From Geodermatophilus sabuli (GTDB lineage Bacteria > Actinomycetota > Actinomycetes > Mycobacteriales > Geodermatophilaceae), in the NCBI RefSeq assembly GCF_900215145.1, contig NZ_OBDO01000006.1:248001-312000 (forward strand): a stretch of 64,000 nt of DNA, given 5' to 3'. Positions within the stretch are counted from its first letter, which is position 1. Every line of letters begins with the position of its first letter. Below, piece by piece: positions 11,694 through 21,047 of the stretch. A program made the translations under genes and the position numbers. The notes under the pieces are model-generated. The model saw only the letters and a list, made by a program, of their open reading frames with translations, did not search any database and was not told the origin of the DNA.

Positions 11694-13537
11694 GCTCCGG
11701 CAGCCGGCCAGGGGCGCCGTGGGCACGGTTCGACGACCTGCGCGCGGGGACCGCGGTCCGCTGCCCGCCGCCACGCCGCGTGCTGGTCGCCGAGCGGCCC
11801 GAGGAGGTCCTCGACGTCCTGACCGAGGTGGAGCGGGCCACCGACGCCGGGCAGTGGGCCTTCGGATACCTCGCCTACGAGGCCGCCGCCGGTCTGGACC
11901 CGCAGCTCGCCGTGCACGGGTCCACGCCCATGGGCATGCCACTGGTGTGGTTCGGGCTCTGCGACGAGCCGGTTCCCGTGCCCACGCTGGAGGCCGCCGT
12001 GCCGGCCGGCGCACGCCCGGCAGGGACAGCTCGGTGGCGACCGACGTGGACCCCGGCCGGGCACGCCCGCGGCGTCCGGCAGGTCCAGGAGCGGATCGCC
12101 GCCGGGGACACGTTCCAGTGCAACCTGACCGTGCGGGTGTCCGGACACGTGGTGGGGGATCCCTTCCTCCTGTACCAGGACCTGGCGCTGAGCCAGCGCG
12201 GGGCCCACAACGCCTACCTGGACCTCGGCCGGTTCGCCGTGGCCAGTGCCAGCCCCGAGCTGTTCTTCGAACGCCGCGGGGACCACGTGCTGCTCCGCCC
12301 CATGAAGGGGACGGCGCGGCGGGGACGACACCGGGACGAGGACCGGCGCGCGGCCGAGCAGCTGCGCTCCAGCGCCAAGGAGCGGGCAGAGAACGTCATG
12401 ATCGTCGACCTCATGCGCAGCGACATCGGCCGGGTCGCGGAGATCGGCAGCGTCGACGTGCCGGCGCTGTTCACCGTCGAGCACTACGAGACGGTCCTCC
12501 AGCTGACCTCCGACGTCACGGCCCGCCTCCGCCCCGGAACGGGGCTGGTGGAGCTGTTCGGTGCCCTGTTCCCCTGCGGTTCGGTCACGGGGGCACCCAA
12601 GTCGAGTTCGATGGAGATCATCCGGTCCGTCGAACCCGAGCCCCGTGGCGTCTACTGCGGAGCCATCGGCCTCGTGGGGCCGCCCGACGCGCCGGTGCGC
12701 GCCCGCTTCACCGTGGCCATCCGCACGGCCGTGGTCGACAGCACCACGGGGGAGGCCGTGTACGGCACCGGGGGCGGCATCACCTGGAGCTCCGAGGCGG
12801 CGGCCGAACACGACGAGGTGCTCGCCAAGGCGGCCGTCCTCCGTGCCCGGCCCCGCGAGTTCGAGCTGATGGAGACGATGCGGTTCGAGCCCCGGCGGGG
12901 CCTGCGCAACGGCGATCGGCATCTCCAGCGCCTGGCGGACTCCGCCGAGCACCTGGGGTTCCGGTTCGACCTGCCGGCGGCGCGCCGTCTCCTCGAGGCC
13001 AGGCTGGCAGGGGAGCCGGCGGCGCGCGTCCGGTTACGGCTCGGCCGCAGCGGGACACTCGCCATCGACGTGGCAGCACCACCCGGGATCCCGGCGGCCC
13101 CGGTGCTGCTCGCGGTCGACGACGAGCCGGTCGACCCGGGGGAGTCCTGGCTCTACCACAAGACGAGCATGCGGGAGCCGTACGACCGGCGACGCGAGCG
13201 GCGCCCTGATGTCGACGACGTGATCATGGTCAACGTGAGAGGGGAGCTCACCGAGGTCACCCGGGCCACGCTCGCGGTGCGGATCGGCGGGCGGTGGTGG
13301 ACACCCCCGCTGGGGTCCGGGTGCCTCCCGGGCGTCGAGCGCGCGCGTCTGCTCGAGACGGGCCGCCTGGCGGAGCGGGTGCTGCACGTGGCCGATCTCG
13401 GGCGGGCGGAGGGCGTGGCGGTGCTCAGTTCCCTGCGGGGCTGGCGTGCCGCACGGCTGAGCCCCGTTCGTCGTGGCGCGGCGCCACGCCCTGGCCCCGT
13501 GGGTCCGGTGCGGACGTCCTCCCAGGTCGTGGGCTGA
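11690..13537 (+). CDS. pabB: Aminodeoxychorismate synthase component I fused to 4-amino-4-deoxychorismate lyase
   Basis: A 615-residue fusion. Residues about 1-390 are the chorismate-binding PabB part with RPMKGTARRG (the lysine of the PIKGT signature that marks aminodeoxychorismate synthases), ENVMIVDLMRSDIGRV and GSVTGAPKSSSMEIIR. Residues about 400-600 are a PLP class IV lyase (PabC) with ELMETMRFEP, a lysine in LYHKTSMREPYD and a GELTEVTRATLAV segment. Together they make p-aminobenzoate, given glutamine amidotransferase PabA from elsewhere. The GTG start overlaps the folC stop (GTGA), making this the last gene of the sdaA operon. With folP and folC it forms a partial folate-synthesis set in a catabolic cluster. 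Confidence 0.93.
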   Translation: MSSGSRPGAPWARFDDLRAGTAVRCPPPRRVLVAERPEEVLDVLTEVERATDAGQWAFGYLAYEAAAGLDPQLAVHGSTPMGMPLVWFGLCDEPVPVPTLEAAVPAGARPAGTARWRPTWTPAGHARGVRQVQERIAAGDTFQCNLTVRVSGHVVGDPFLLYQDLALSQRGAHNAYLDLGRFAVASASPELFFERRGDHVLLRPMKGTARRGRHRDEDRRAAEQLRSSAKERAENVMIVDLMRSDIGRVAEIGSVDVPALFTVEHYETVLQLTSDVTARLRPGTGLVELFGALFPCGSVTGAPKSSSMEIIRSVEPEPRGVYCGAIGLVGPPDAPVRARFTVAIRTAVVDSTTGEAVYGTGGGITWSSEAAAEHDEVLAKAAVLRARPREFELMETMRFEPRRGLRNGDRHLQRLADSAEHLGFRFDLPAARRLLEARLAGEPAARVRLRLGRSGTLAIDVAAPPGIPAAPVLLAVDDEPVDPGESWLYHKTSMREPYDRRRERRPDVDDVIMVNVRGELTEVTRATLAVRIGGRWWTPPLGSGCLPGVERARLLETGRLAERVLHVADLGRAEGVAVLSSLRGWRAARLSPVRRGAAPRPGPVGPVRTSSQVVG

Positions 13538-13568
13538 GGTCCGTGCCGCAGCGTGGCCGATGAGCAGC

Positions 13569-14969
13569 TCAGTCGGTGGTCATGGCCCGCCTGCGGACCC
13601 TCTCGTCGAACCGGTCCCGCTCACCGCTGACCGGCCTGCCGAGGTACTCACCCAGCGTGACGCCGGCGGCAAGTGCGAGACCGACGGCCGAGGCCCCGAC
13701 GAGGGCAGCGAGTCCGCCGTCGATGTCGGCGTCGACGACGATCCGGAACAGGCCGTGGTAGATCGCCAGCCCGGGCAGCAGCGGGACGATGCCGCAGACG
13801 GCGACGAGCTGCGGTGGGACCCGCAGCCGCTGGGTCAACACCTCACCGCAGAACCCGATGACGACGGCCGCGACCCCGCTGGCCAGCGGAGCGCCGGCAC
13901 CCACTGCGCTGAGCGCCCAGAACGTCGTCCAGGCCAGCGCTCCGGCGATCGCGGCGAGGCCGACGGCGCGCGGCCGGGCATGGCTGGCCAGGGCCCAGAA
14001 CCCGGCGATCCCGGCGGATGCGGCCAGGGCGACGGGAAAGGGCACCGGGGAGGGCGACGTGACGACGGTCAGCGGGAGTCGGGCGCGCTGGGCCAGGTCC
14101 AGCACGCCGGCGATGCCCACGACGATGCCGGCGGTCAGCGTCACGACCTCGAAGGCCCGCGCCCCGGCGGTCACCGGGAACCCGCTGATCGCGTCCTGGG
14201 CCGCGGTGACCAGGGACAGGCCGGCGAGGAGCACGACGATGCCGGCGGCGACGACCAGGGAGGTCCGGACGTCGACGTCCCAGGCGAGCAGGAGGACGGC
14301 GACCCCGGTCGCGAGCGCGGCCCCCACCACCTGCTGGAAGAAGACCGGCAGGCTCCGCCGGTTGAGCACGCGCAGCACCTGCTCGATCAGGGCGGTGGTC
14401 AGGGCGGCGATGAGGGCCTCCCGCCACCCACCGCCGAGGACGATCCCGAAACACCCGGCCACGCCGGCCCAGGCCAGCGCATTCACCGTCCGGCGGTACG
14501 TGGCGGGCGCCGCGACCACACGGTCCAGTCGGCGGTGTCCCTCCTCGACGTCGAGGTCACCCGCGCCGATCGCACGGGCGAGATCGGTGATCCCCTGCAG
14601 GCGGGTGTAGTCGGTCCGGCTCATCCGGACGATCCGCATCGCGGTGAGCGGTACCGCGTCCTCCCGGTCGAAGCTCACCGTGAGGGAGGTGAAGGTGATG
14701 TCGACCTGGCAGCTGGTCAACCCATAGGCCGCGGCGACCCGCAGCACCGTCGCGGTCACGTCGGCAGAGGGAGCTCCGACGGCGAGCATGGACGCGCCGA
14801 TGCGCAGGGCCAGGCCCAGCGCGGCGTGCGCGGTGAGGTCGTCCATCCGGCTGGACTGGGCCCGCAGGCCGATCGGCGCGGTCGGCGGGCTGTTCCCTGC
14901 GACCGCACGCCAGGCCCGCTCCGGGAGACGCAGGTACGGCATACGGGGATTGGGAGGCCAGGCGGGCAC
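13569..14969 (-). CDS. ThrE-type threonine/serine exporter
   Basis: A 466-residue membrane protein of the ThrE family. It has the soluble N-terminal part (DLTAHAALGLALRIGASML, TFTSLTVSFDRED) followed by about ten hydrophobic segments, covering both the ThrE and ThrE_2 regions (CGIVPLLPGLAIYHGLF near residue 395). Corynebacterium ThrE exports threonine and serine by proton motive force. A serine exporter beside a serine-degrading operon would relieve serine overflow from glycine catabolism, but this is inference. GTG at 14969 is used; ATG at 14942 is an alternative. Confidence 0.85.
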   Translation of the reverse strand: MPAWPPNPRMPYLRLPERAWRAVAGNSPPTAPIGLRAQSSRMDDLTAHAALGLALRIGASMLAVGAPSADVTATVLRVAAAYGLTSCQVDITFTSLTVSFDREDAVPLTAMRIVRMSRTDYTRLQGITDLARAIGAGDLDVEEGHRRLDRVVAAPATYRRTVNALAWAGVAGCFGIVLGGGWREALIAALTTALIEQVLRVLNRRSLPVFFQQVVGAALATGVAVLLLAWDVDVRTSLVVAAGIVVLLAGLSLVTAAQDAISGFPVTAGARAFEVVTLTAGIVVGIAGVLDLAQRARLPLTVVTSPSPVPFPVALAASAGIAGFWALASHARPRAVGLAAIAGALAWTTFWALSAVGAGAPLASGVAAVVIGFCGEVLTQRLRVPPQLVAVCGIVPLLPGLAIYHGLFRIVVDADIDGGLAALVGASAVGLALAAGVTLGEYLGRPVSGERDRFDERVRRRAMTTD

Positions 14970-15164
14970 GCAGTCAGGTTATGGCTCCATGAAACTGCTG
15001 GCCGACCGTCACGCGACCACTCGTCCCGCGGCCTCCGCACCAGGGCCTCGCGTACCCGGATGCCGTGACTGAGCACCGTCCCGGCGGCGTCATCGGCTCG
15101 ACGCGGTCGCGGCGGCGATGACAGAGCGCCGCCTCCGACGGGCGGCGACGCTCTGACCTCCAAC

Positions 15165-15240
15165 GGGGGTCGATCGGCGTGAGGATGCCGGTGCCGGCCT
15201 CGATGACCGCGCCCGCATCGAGCAGCGACTCCTCGTCCAA
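15165..15240 (-). pseudogene. Relic of an amidase C-terminus
   Basis: On the minus strand this encodes LLDAGAVIEAGTGILTPIDP, closely matching the last residues of the intact amidase just to the right (ILDAAEVIEARAGTFTPIDP). The DNA of 15165-15240 and 15299-15371 aligns over about 70 bases with few differences. The stop codon of the intact gene has been lost in the relic. The upstream part of the gene is absent, so this is a leftover from a tandem duplication. The rest of 14970-15294 shows no gene. Confidence 0.8.
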
Positions 15241-15294
15241 CGGGCCGGGTCGGCTGGAGGTCACCGCGGCGCGACGGCGCCCCACCGGCCACGG

Positions 15295-16743
15295 TCAGTG
15301 GGGGTCGATGGGCGTGAAGGTGCCGGCGCGGGCTTCGATCACCTCGGCGGCGTCGAGGATGCCGTCCTCGCCGAAGCGGCGGCCCAGCAGCTGGACGCCG
15401 GCCGGCAGTCCGTCGGTTATCCCGGTGGGCACCGAGAGCGCGGGGAACCCGAGCACGGGGATGGCCATCATCGACGCCTGTGCGGCCATCACGCGCCGCA
15501 TGCTCTCGACGCTGGCGATGTCGGCGTCCTGCTCGAACGCCTGCTCGGCGGACACCGGCAGCAGTACCGTGGAGAAGCGCTGCATGAACTCCCCGAGCTG
15601 GCGGATCAACGTGCCCCGCCGCGCGTACCCGTTCATGTAGTCGGTCAGGCCGGGCCGCTCGCCCCACCACTCGGCGGAGACGGCGTAGTAGCCCTCCGCC
15701 GCCTTCTTCATGCCCTCGTCGCCGACCTCCTCGACCAGGGGCATGATCTGCCGGAACTCCTCCATGCACAGCAGGTACCAGAGCCGGTAGGCCTCGGCCA
15801 GCAACGGGAGCTCGACCTCCTCGACCACGTAGCCGGCGTCGCCCAGCCAGCTGGCGGCCCGGTCCAGGGCGTCATCGACCGCCGGGGTGGGCGTGGCGAC
15901 GCCGTGATCGCGGACCACGGCGATCCGGAACGGGCGTTCGGCGGCCGGCGCTGCGGGCGCCCCGGGCACGTGGAAGGGGTCGCGGGGGTCGGCACCGGTC
16001 ATCCCCCGCAGCGCCAGACGGGTGTCGGCGACCGAGCGGGCCAGGGGACCTTGCACCAGCATCGACTGCACCGACAGCGCCGGGTCGGCGCCCTCCGGGC
16101 CGTAGAGACCGGCCACCCGGCCCACGGTCGGCCGGAGACCCACGACGCCGCAGGCGTAGGCGGGGTAGCGGACCGATCCCCCGATGTCGTTGCCGTGGGC
16201 GATCGGGACCATGCCCGACGCGACAGCGGAACTCGCACCGCCACTGGACCCGCCCGGAGTGCGGGCGGCGTCCCAGGGGTTGAGGGTCCGCCCGTGCAGG
16301 TCGTTGTTGGTGAACCAGCGGTAGGAGAACGCCGGGGTGTTGCTGCGGCCGAGCAGGATCGCCCCTGACTGCCGGAGGTTGGCCACGTGCGGGCTGTCGG
16401 TCGAGGCGACGTTGTCCTTGAAGGCCGCGACCCCGTTCGTGGTCGCGTGACCGACCTGGTCGGAATTCACCTTGATGGCCACCGGTACGCCGTGGAGGGG
16501 GCCGAGCTCGGCGCCGGACGCGGTCTCGCGGTCGGCTGCGTCGGCCGCCTCGAGCGCTTCCTCGGGCCGGACCTCGATCAGCGCGTTGAGCCGCGGGTTG
16601 ACCGCGTCGATGCGATCCAGGCAACTCTGCACGACCTCGCGCGCCGACACCTGCCCGGTGGCGATGCCGTGAGCCAGTTGAGTGGCGGACCAGCGCCACA
16701 GGTCGTCCGAGCCGGGTGTGGGGTCGTTCGCGATCACGGTCAC
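15295..16743 (-). CDS. Amidase signature family hydrolase
   Basis: A 482-residue amidase with the Ser-cisSer-Lys triad K91 (VPVAIKVNSD), S166 (TPGGSSGGAS) and S190 (NDIGGSVRYPA), at the spacing seen in the family. It hydrolyses an amide bond, but the substrate cannot be assigned. GTG at 16743 is chosen because GAGGAG lies 8 bases upstream; a further upstream ATG (16806) has no such site. It is monocistronic, with a decayed copy of its C-terminus 55 bases downstream. It is not GatA, because GatB and GatC are not adjacent. Confidence 0.9.
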   Translation of the reverse strand: MTVIANDPTPGSDDLWRWSATQLAHGIATGQVSAREVVQSCLDRIDAVNPRLNALIEVRPEEALEAADAADRETASGAELGPLHGVPVAIKVNSDQVGHATTNGVAAFKDNVASTDSPHVANLRQSGAILLGRSNTPAFSYRWFTNNDLHGRTLNPWDAARTPGGSSGGASSAVASGMVPIAHGNDIGGSVRYPAYACGVVGLRPTVGRVAGLYGPEGADPALSVQSMLVQGPLARSVADTRLALRGMTGADPRDPFHVPGAPAAPAAERPFRIAVVRDHGVATPTPAVDDALDRAASWLGDAGYVVEEVELPLLAEAYRLWYLLCMEEFRQIMPLVEEVGDEGMKKAAEGYYAVSAEWWGERPGLTDYMNGYARRGTLIRQLGEFMQRFSTVLLPVSAEQAFEQDADIASVESMRRVMAAQASMMAIPVLGFPALSVPTGITDGLPAGVQLLGRRFGEDGILDAAEVIEARAGTFTPIDPH

Positions 16744-17002
16744 GGCAGCGCTCCTCGGGGAGGGGTGGGCTGCCGAATCCTCTACGGGATCAACGCAGAT
16801 CGTCAAGGGTGTGTAGTACGTCGGGCCGGCTCTTCGGGCCGCTGCTCCGTCCCGTCACAGTCTGTGTGCGTCGTCACACAGGAGGAGTGGCCGGAACTGT
16901 GTCTCGTGGTCACCTCCCACGCCGGGACGAGGGAGACCGCACACGGAGGTTGGTTCCGACAGCGGCTCCGACCGGGCATCGTGTTCCACCGTGAGGTCCG
17001 CC

Positions 17003-17455
17003 ATGCGCTCGACTCGTCACCTCCTCCACGATCTCGATGACCAGGAGTGCTGTGCTCTCCTGGGGTCGGCGACGTTCGGCAGGCTGGCTTTCACGCAGGG
17101 CGCGCTACCCATGATCCTCCCGAGCCACTTCGTGGTCCGAGGGGACGAGTTGGTCGTGGCCAGCCTGGCCGCCGCGGCGATCGCCTCCGCAAGGAACGGA
17201 CACGTCGTGGCCTTCGAGGTCGACACGTATGAGCCGGCGACCCGAGAAGGCTGGTCCGTCAGCGTGATCGGCCCATCTCGGCTGATCGTCGATCCGAACG
17301 AGATCGCCGAGCTCGACCGCGTGGAGTTCGCGCCGTTGAGCGCGCACCACGGCTGGCACTACATCGCCGTCCGGATCAGCGTGCTCCGCGGATCCCGGCT
17401 CGTGCTCGCGTCGGCCGAGGAACCCGGCGCGCGAGCCGATGGCCAGGGCAGCTGA
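17003..17455 (+). CDS. PPOX-class flavin-binding protein (pyridoxamine 5'-phosphate oxidase-like)
   Basis: A 150-residue split-barrel protein of the PPOX superfamily. It shows the usual opening helix (LDDQECCALLGSATFGRLAF), a strand pair MILPSHFVVRGDELVVAS, then VVAFEVDTYEPATREGWSVSVIG. Such proteins bind FMN, F420 or heme and include nitroimidazole-reductase-like members. Specific cofactor and substrate are unknown. ATG at 17003 is preferred (GAGG just upstream); GTG at 16991 is in frame. It is isolated, between a divergent amidase and a convergent crotonase. The 258-base upstream gap has a TGTGTG/CACACA inverted repeat near 16862-16880. Confidence 0.8.
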   Translation: MRSTRHLLHDLDDQECCALLGSATFGRLAFTQGALPMILPSHFVVRGDELVVASLAAAAIASARNGHVVAFEVDTYEPATREGWSVSVIGPSRLIVDPNEIAELDRVEFAPLSAHHGWHYIAVRISVLRGSRLVLASAEEPGARADGQGS

Positions 17456-17530
17456 CCTGTCAGCCACCGCCCGGGCTGTTGGTGGACGCCGGCACACTCA
17501 CGGCCGACGCCTGGGCGTGCGGGATCGCGT

Positions 17531-18259
17531 TCAGCGCCGGGCGAGCGCCGCCAGCGCGGCCTCGATCCGCAGCCGGGTGTCGTCAGCGGTCCAGCCGGCG
17601 AGGACGGCCGCGTCACCTCCGGCGATCGCCTGCATCGCCGCGTTCGCGGGGCGGTGCAGCGCGACCTTGGCCAGCCGGTAGGACTCCGGCGACCGGGCGG
17701 CCAGCTCAGCGGCCAGCGCGACCGCCCGCGGCAGCAGCTCGCCGGGCTCGGTGAGCTCGTCGACCATCCCCAGGCTCAGCGCCCGCTCGCGGTCTTCGGT
17801 CTGCGCGCCGAGCAGCACCCGGCCGGCGCGGGAGCCGAGCGCGTGCCGGACGATCTCCAGGGCGGTGGTCGGGAAGGGGACGCCGACCGCCAGCTCGGGC
17901 AACCCGATCCGTCCGCCCGACATCAGCCGCAGGTCGCAGGCGAGGGCCAGCACGCAGCCGCCGGCGATCGCATGCCCGTTGACCGCCGCAACCGTCGGCC
18001 GCGGATGGTCGAACACGACGCGGAACGTGCGGGACAGCGCCGCCAGGAGTTCCTCGGTGTATGGCCGGCCGCCGTCCAGGATCCGGCGCAGGTCCACCCC
18101 GGCGGAGAAGGAGGAGCCGCTGCCGGTGAGGACCAGCGCGCGGTCGCATGCGGTGACCGCCTCGGCGAGTGCGTTCAGCAGCTCCACGTCCAGGGCGCCG
18201 ACCCGGCCGTGCTCGATGCGCAGAACGGCAACGTCATCGCGATCCTCGATGAGCAGCAT
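17531..18259 (-). CDS. Enoyl-CoA hydratase/isomerase family protein (crotonase)
   Basis: A 242-residue crotonase-fold protein. The oxyanion-hole segments are GSGSSFSAGVDLR (near residue 50) and NGHAIAGGCVLALACDLRL (near 100). ELAVGVPFP carries a glutamate near the position of a catalytic acid. It is slightly short for the family (about 255-260). The second catalytic glutamate of true hydratases is not obvious, so isomerase or other CoA chemistry is possible. No beta-oxidation partners are adjacent. It is convergent with the PPOX gene and divergent from the DMT gene. Confidence 0.85.
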   Translation of the reverse strand: MLLIEDRDDVAVLRIEHGRVGALDVELLNALAEAVTACDRALVLTGSGSSFSAGVDLRRILDGGRPYTEELLAALSRTFRVVFDHPRPTVAAVNGHAIAGGCVLALACDLRLMSGGRIGLPELAVGVPFPTTALEIVRHALGSRAGRVLLGAQTEDRERALSLGMVDELTEPGELLPRAVALAAELAARSPESYRLAKVALHRPANAAMQAIAGGDAAVLAGWTADDTRLRIEAALAALARR

Positions 18260-18493
18260 CGGGCCATCATCCACGCACCGGGACACGGTGCCCGGTGTGC
18301 CGTGGTAGAGCTCGACCCAGCGGCATGCTGGTCGCCGGCCGACGATCCGCAGCGCCTCGGCGGGCGGAGGAGCCGACCACCGCACCCGTCCCGTCGTCCG
18401 GCATGGTGGTCGACTACTCCCGGTCGATCGGCCTCGACCGCGGACGGCCCTACGCCCCTGGCCAGCCGGCGGTCGGAGGGGCATACCTGGAGC

Positions 18494-19393
18494 ATGCAGG
18501 CACTCGCCGAGGACCGGACCGGGAACCCCGTCCTGGGGCTGGGCCTGGTCGCGCTGGCGGCCGTGCTCTTCGCGGTCGGCGCGGTCCTGCAGCACGAGGC
18601 GGCGGAGTTGAGCACGACGGACCGGCGCCTGAGCCTGCGGCGCCTGGTGAGGCGGCGGAGGTGGATGCTGGGCCAGACCGCCACGGTGCTCGGCACCGGA
18701 GCCCAGGTCGCCGCACTGGCGGTCGCGCCCGTTGCGGTGGTCCAGCCGGTCCTGGCTGTCACGCTGGTCTTCGGCCTGGGCCTCCGTGCGGTCCGCAATC
18801 GGCAGGTGCCCCTCCGGCTGGAACTCGTGGGTGTCGCGCTCACCACGGGCGGGCTGGCGGTCTTCCTCCTCGCCGCACAGCCGACCGCGGCCGCCCACCA
18901 GCCGCCGCCGTCCTCCGTGGCGGTGGTCGTCGCGGTCGTCGGCTCCGTTGCCCTGGTGGTGGGGGCGGCCCTGTTCGGACACGGGCCGCACGGAGCGGTC
19001 GCGTGCGGGAGCGCCGCCGGCATCGCCGCGGGGATCGCCGCCGTGCTCATCTCCGTCGGCATCCGGAGCCTGCAGGAGGGTGGCTGGGCACGCGCGCTGG
19101 CCGGCGTGGCGATGTGGGGGGCGGTCGTCGTCGCCGGCGTCGCGATCCTGGCCGGTCAGCAGGCCTACGCGCGTGGGTCGCTCTCCTGGTCGCTGCCGGC
19201 CCTGATCCTGCTCGACCCCCTGGCCGCGGTACCGGCCGCCCGGCTGCTGCTCGGTGAGCGGCTGGAGCCCGGGCACGCCGCGATCTGGCTGCCCGCCGCA
19301 GTGGTCGCGGCCGTCGGAGTCGTCGTGCTCGCCCGGACCGGTCAGCCACACCCGCAGCAGGAACCGCAGGAACCGGTGGCCCGAGCCGACTGA
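18494..19393 (+). CDS. DMT-superfamily integral membrane protein
   Basis: A 299-residue protein with about nine to ten transmembrane helices in two halves, resembling EamA/NIPA-like DMT proteins (AAVLFAVGAVLQHEAAEL at the N-terminus, the helix VAPVAVVQPVLAVTLVFGLG, and ALILLDPLAAVPAARLLLGERL in the second half). The substrate is unknown; related proteins are annotated as possible Mg2+ or metabolite transporters. A charged loop with RRLVRRRRW follows the first helix. No clear operon partner. Confidence 0.75.
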   Translation: MQALAEDRTGNPVLGLGLVALAAVLFAVGAVLQHEAAELSTTDRRLSLRRLVRRRRWMLGQTATVLGTGAQVAALAVAPVAVVQPVLAVTLVFGLGLRAVRNRQVPLRLELVGVALTTGGLAVFLLAAQPTAAAHQPPPSSVAVVVAVVGSVALVVGAALFGHGPHGAVACGSAAGIAAGIAAVLISVGIRSLQEGGWARALAGVAMWGAVVVAGVAILAGQQAYARGSLSWSLPALILLDPLAAVPAARLLLGERLEPGHAAIWLPAAVVAAVGVVVLARTGQPHPQQEPQEPVARAD

Positions 19394-19548
19394 TCCGCCC
19401 GGCGATCGAGCGGCCGAGCGGTCACCGGATGCGTACGGGTGGCGTCGAGACCGGGGTCACTGCCCGGAGGCGTCCGCTCCGGTGGGACCTCGCTCCTCGC
19501 TCGCGTCATCCGCAGCGGACGGCATCGGTGGGTGCACAGCGGGCCGGA

Positions 19549-19743
19549 TCACCGGTGCTGGGTCGCGTGGCGGTACTCGAGGAGGGCGTTGAGGTTGGCC
19601 TCGGCCCGCGTCTGGTGGTCCAGGTTCTGCCGGTCGCTCGTCCTCGCGCAACGCAGTCGGGCGTCGCGCAGCTCGGCGAGAGCGCGGGCGATGAGCACGT
19701 CCAGGACGGCGAAGCGGTCCGAGGGGGGCGCGAGGGTCGTCAT
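19549..19743 (-). CDS. Small conserved protein, paralog of the gene at 58977
   Basis: A 64-residue soluble protein of unknown function. The C-terminal half, with RTSDRQNLDHQTRAEANLNA then LLEYRHA, is nearly shared with the 81-residue protein encoded at 58977-59222, while the N-termini diverge. GGGAGG lies just upstream of the ATG. It is the outermost matching gene of the duplicated blocks. The helical, charged character suggests a small helical bundle. No function is proposed. Confidence 0.75.
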   Translation of the reverse strand: MTTLAPPSDRFAVLDVLIARALAELRDARLRCARTSDRQNLDHQTRAEANLNALLEYRHATQHR

Positions 19744-19762
19744 GGCGGACCTCCCGTGGTCG

Positions 19763-20989
19763 TCACGGTTCACCTGAACCGGGTGCTGGCGGGACGTCGG
19801 ACTGCGTCTCCGCCCGACCCGACACTGGTCCGTCGGGGACGGCGCGGTCATCGTCCGCCGCAGACGACCGCGGGGCAGGGGCCGGCACACCCTCGCCCGC
19901 GCGTCGGCGGCCCCTGCCGGACCCGGCCGACTTCTCCGGGGAGCCCGCGCCCGACGCGCCTGCGAGCAGGACCCGGGCCCACCGGCGCTCCGGGTCCTGG
20001 CCGACCAGCAGAGCGACCAGGAAGAGCGTGAGGGGGATCGCCAGGATCGCGCCCAAGGGCCCCAGGACCACCGTCCAGACGATGACGGACAAGAAGGTCA
20101 GCGTGACCGACAGGCCGACGGCGTCGCCGACGACGACCGGCTGGATGACCGACTGCAGGACGAAGTTCGCCACCGTGTAGACGAGCACGACGAGAACCGC
20201 CTGACGTGGCCCCCCGTCCAGGAGGGCGAGCAGCGCAGGTGGCGCCAGCCCCAGGAAGAAACCGATGTTGGGGACGTAGTTGGTCAGGAACGACAGCAGG
20301 CCCCACAGCAGGGCCAGCGGGACCCCCAGCAGTACCAGGGCGACGTAGTCGACGACGGCGACGGCGAAGCCGAAGATCGTGGTCACGACCAGATAGCGCC
20401 GGGTGTTGCGGGCGAAGTCGCCGAAGGCAGCGCGCAGCCGCCAGGTGCCCGGCACCGTGGCCAGCCGCTCGGGCGTCCCGGCGGCGTCGGCCGACATGAA
20501 CAGCACCGTGGCCAGCACGAGGACCAGCGCACCCACCGCACTCGCCACACCGGCCAGCAGCCCACCGACAGCGGAGACGACCGAGGACAGCGAGAGCGAG
20601 CTCACCATCTGTTCCACCTGCTCCCGGCCGACGCCAGCGGCGGCCAGGGCGCCGCGCACGTCGTCCACCCACTGCTCCCACTCGTCGGAGTACTGCGGCA
20701 GGACCGTCGCCAGCTGGCCCACCGAGACGACGAGGGCGACGGCGAACGCGATCAGCCCGCCGTTCACGAGCACGACGGTCACCGCGACCGCGAACCCCCG
20801 CCGCACGCCGCGGCGGACCAGCACGCCCACCAGCGGGGAGGCGGTGACGGTCAGCACGAACGCCAGGAGGGTGGGGGCGACGATCCCCGAGTAGGTGGAG
20901 ATCCCCCAGAGCGCGCCGGCCGCGCCGGCGACGCCCAGGACGACGGTCAGCCACAACGGCAGTGCGCGTCCGTTCTCGGGCTCGGGCAT
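19763..20989 (-). CDS. AI-2E family transporter (PerM-like)
   Basis: A 408-residue membrane protein with about eight helices and the family pattern (central LSFLTNYVPNIGFFLG, IQPVVVGDAVGLSVTLTFLS, GPLGAILAIPLTLFL). Members include TqsA and the sporulation-type or Na+/H+-active homologues, so the name does not prove AI-2 export. The C-terminal 75 residues are disordered and rich in Pro, Ala, Arg and Ser. A short-spaced GGTCACCC...GGGGACG palindrome at 21022-21042 upstream resembles the island operator. Confidence 0.85.
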   Translation of the reverse strand: MPEPENGRALPLWLTVVLGVAGAAGALWGISTYSGIVAPTLLAFVLTVTASPLVGVLVRRGVRRGFAVAVTVVLVNGGLIAFAVALVVSVGQLATVLPQYSDEWEQWVDDVRGALAAAGVGREQVEQMVSSLSLSSVVSAVGGLLAGVASAVGALVLVLATVLFMSADAAGTPERLATVPGTWRLRAAFGDFARNTRRYLVVTTIFGFAVAVVDYVALVLLGVPLALLWGLLSFLTNYVPNIGFFLGLAPPALLALLDGGPRQAVLVVLVYTVANFVLQSVIQPVVVGDAVGLSVTLTFLSVIVWTVVLGPLGAILAIPLTLFLVALLVGQDPERRWARVLLAGASGAGSPEKSAGSGRGRRRAGEGVPAPAPRSSAADDDRAVPDGPVSGRAETQSDVPPAPGSGEP

Positions 20990-21047
20990 GCCGCCACGGT
21001 GGTCGCTGTCGCCGGTTCCGGCGTCCCCTCGGGAGGGTGACCCGCGA

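Noticed and set aside
15295-16743. Amidase as GatA of the tRNA amidotransferase
   Set aside because: gatB and gatC are absent nearby and the protein shows only the general amidase signature.
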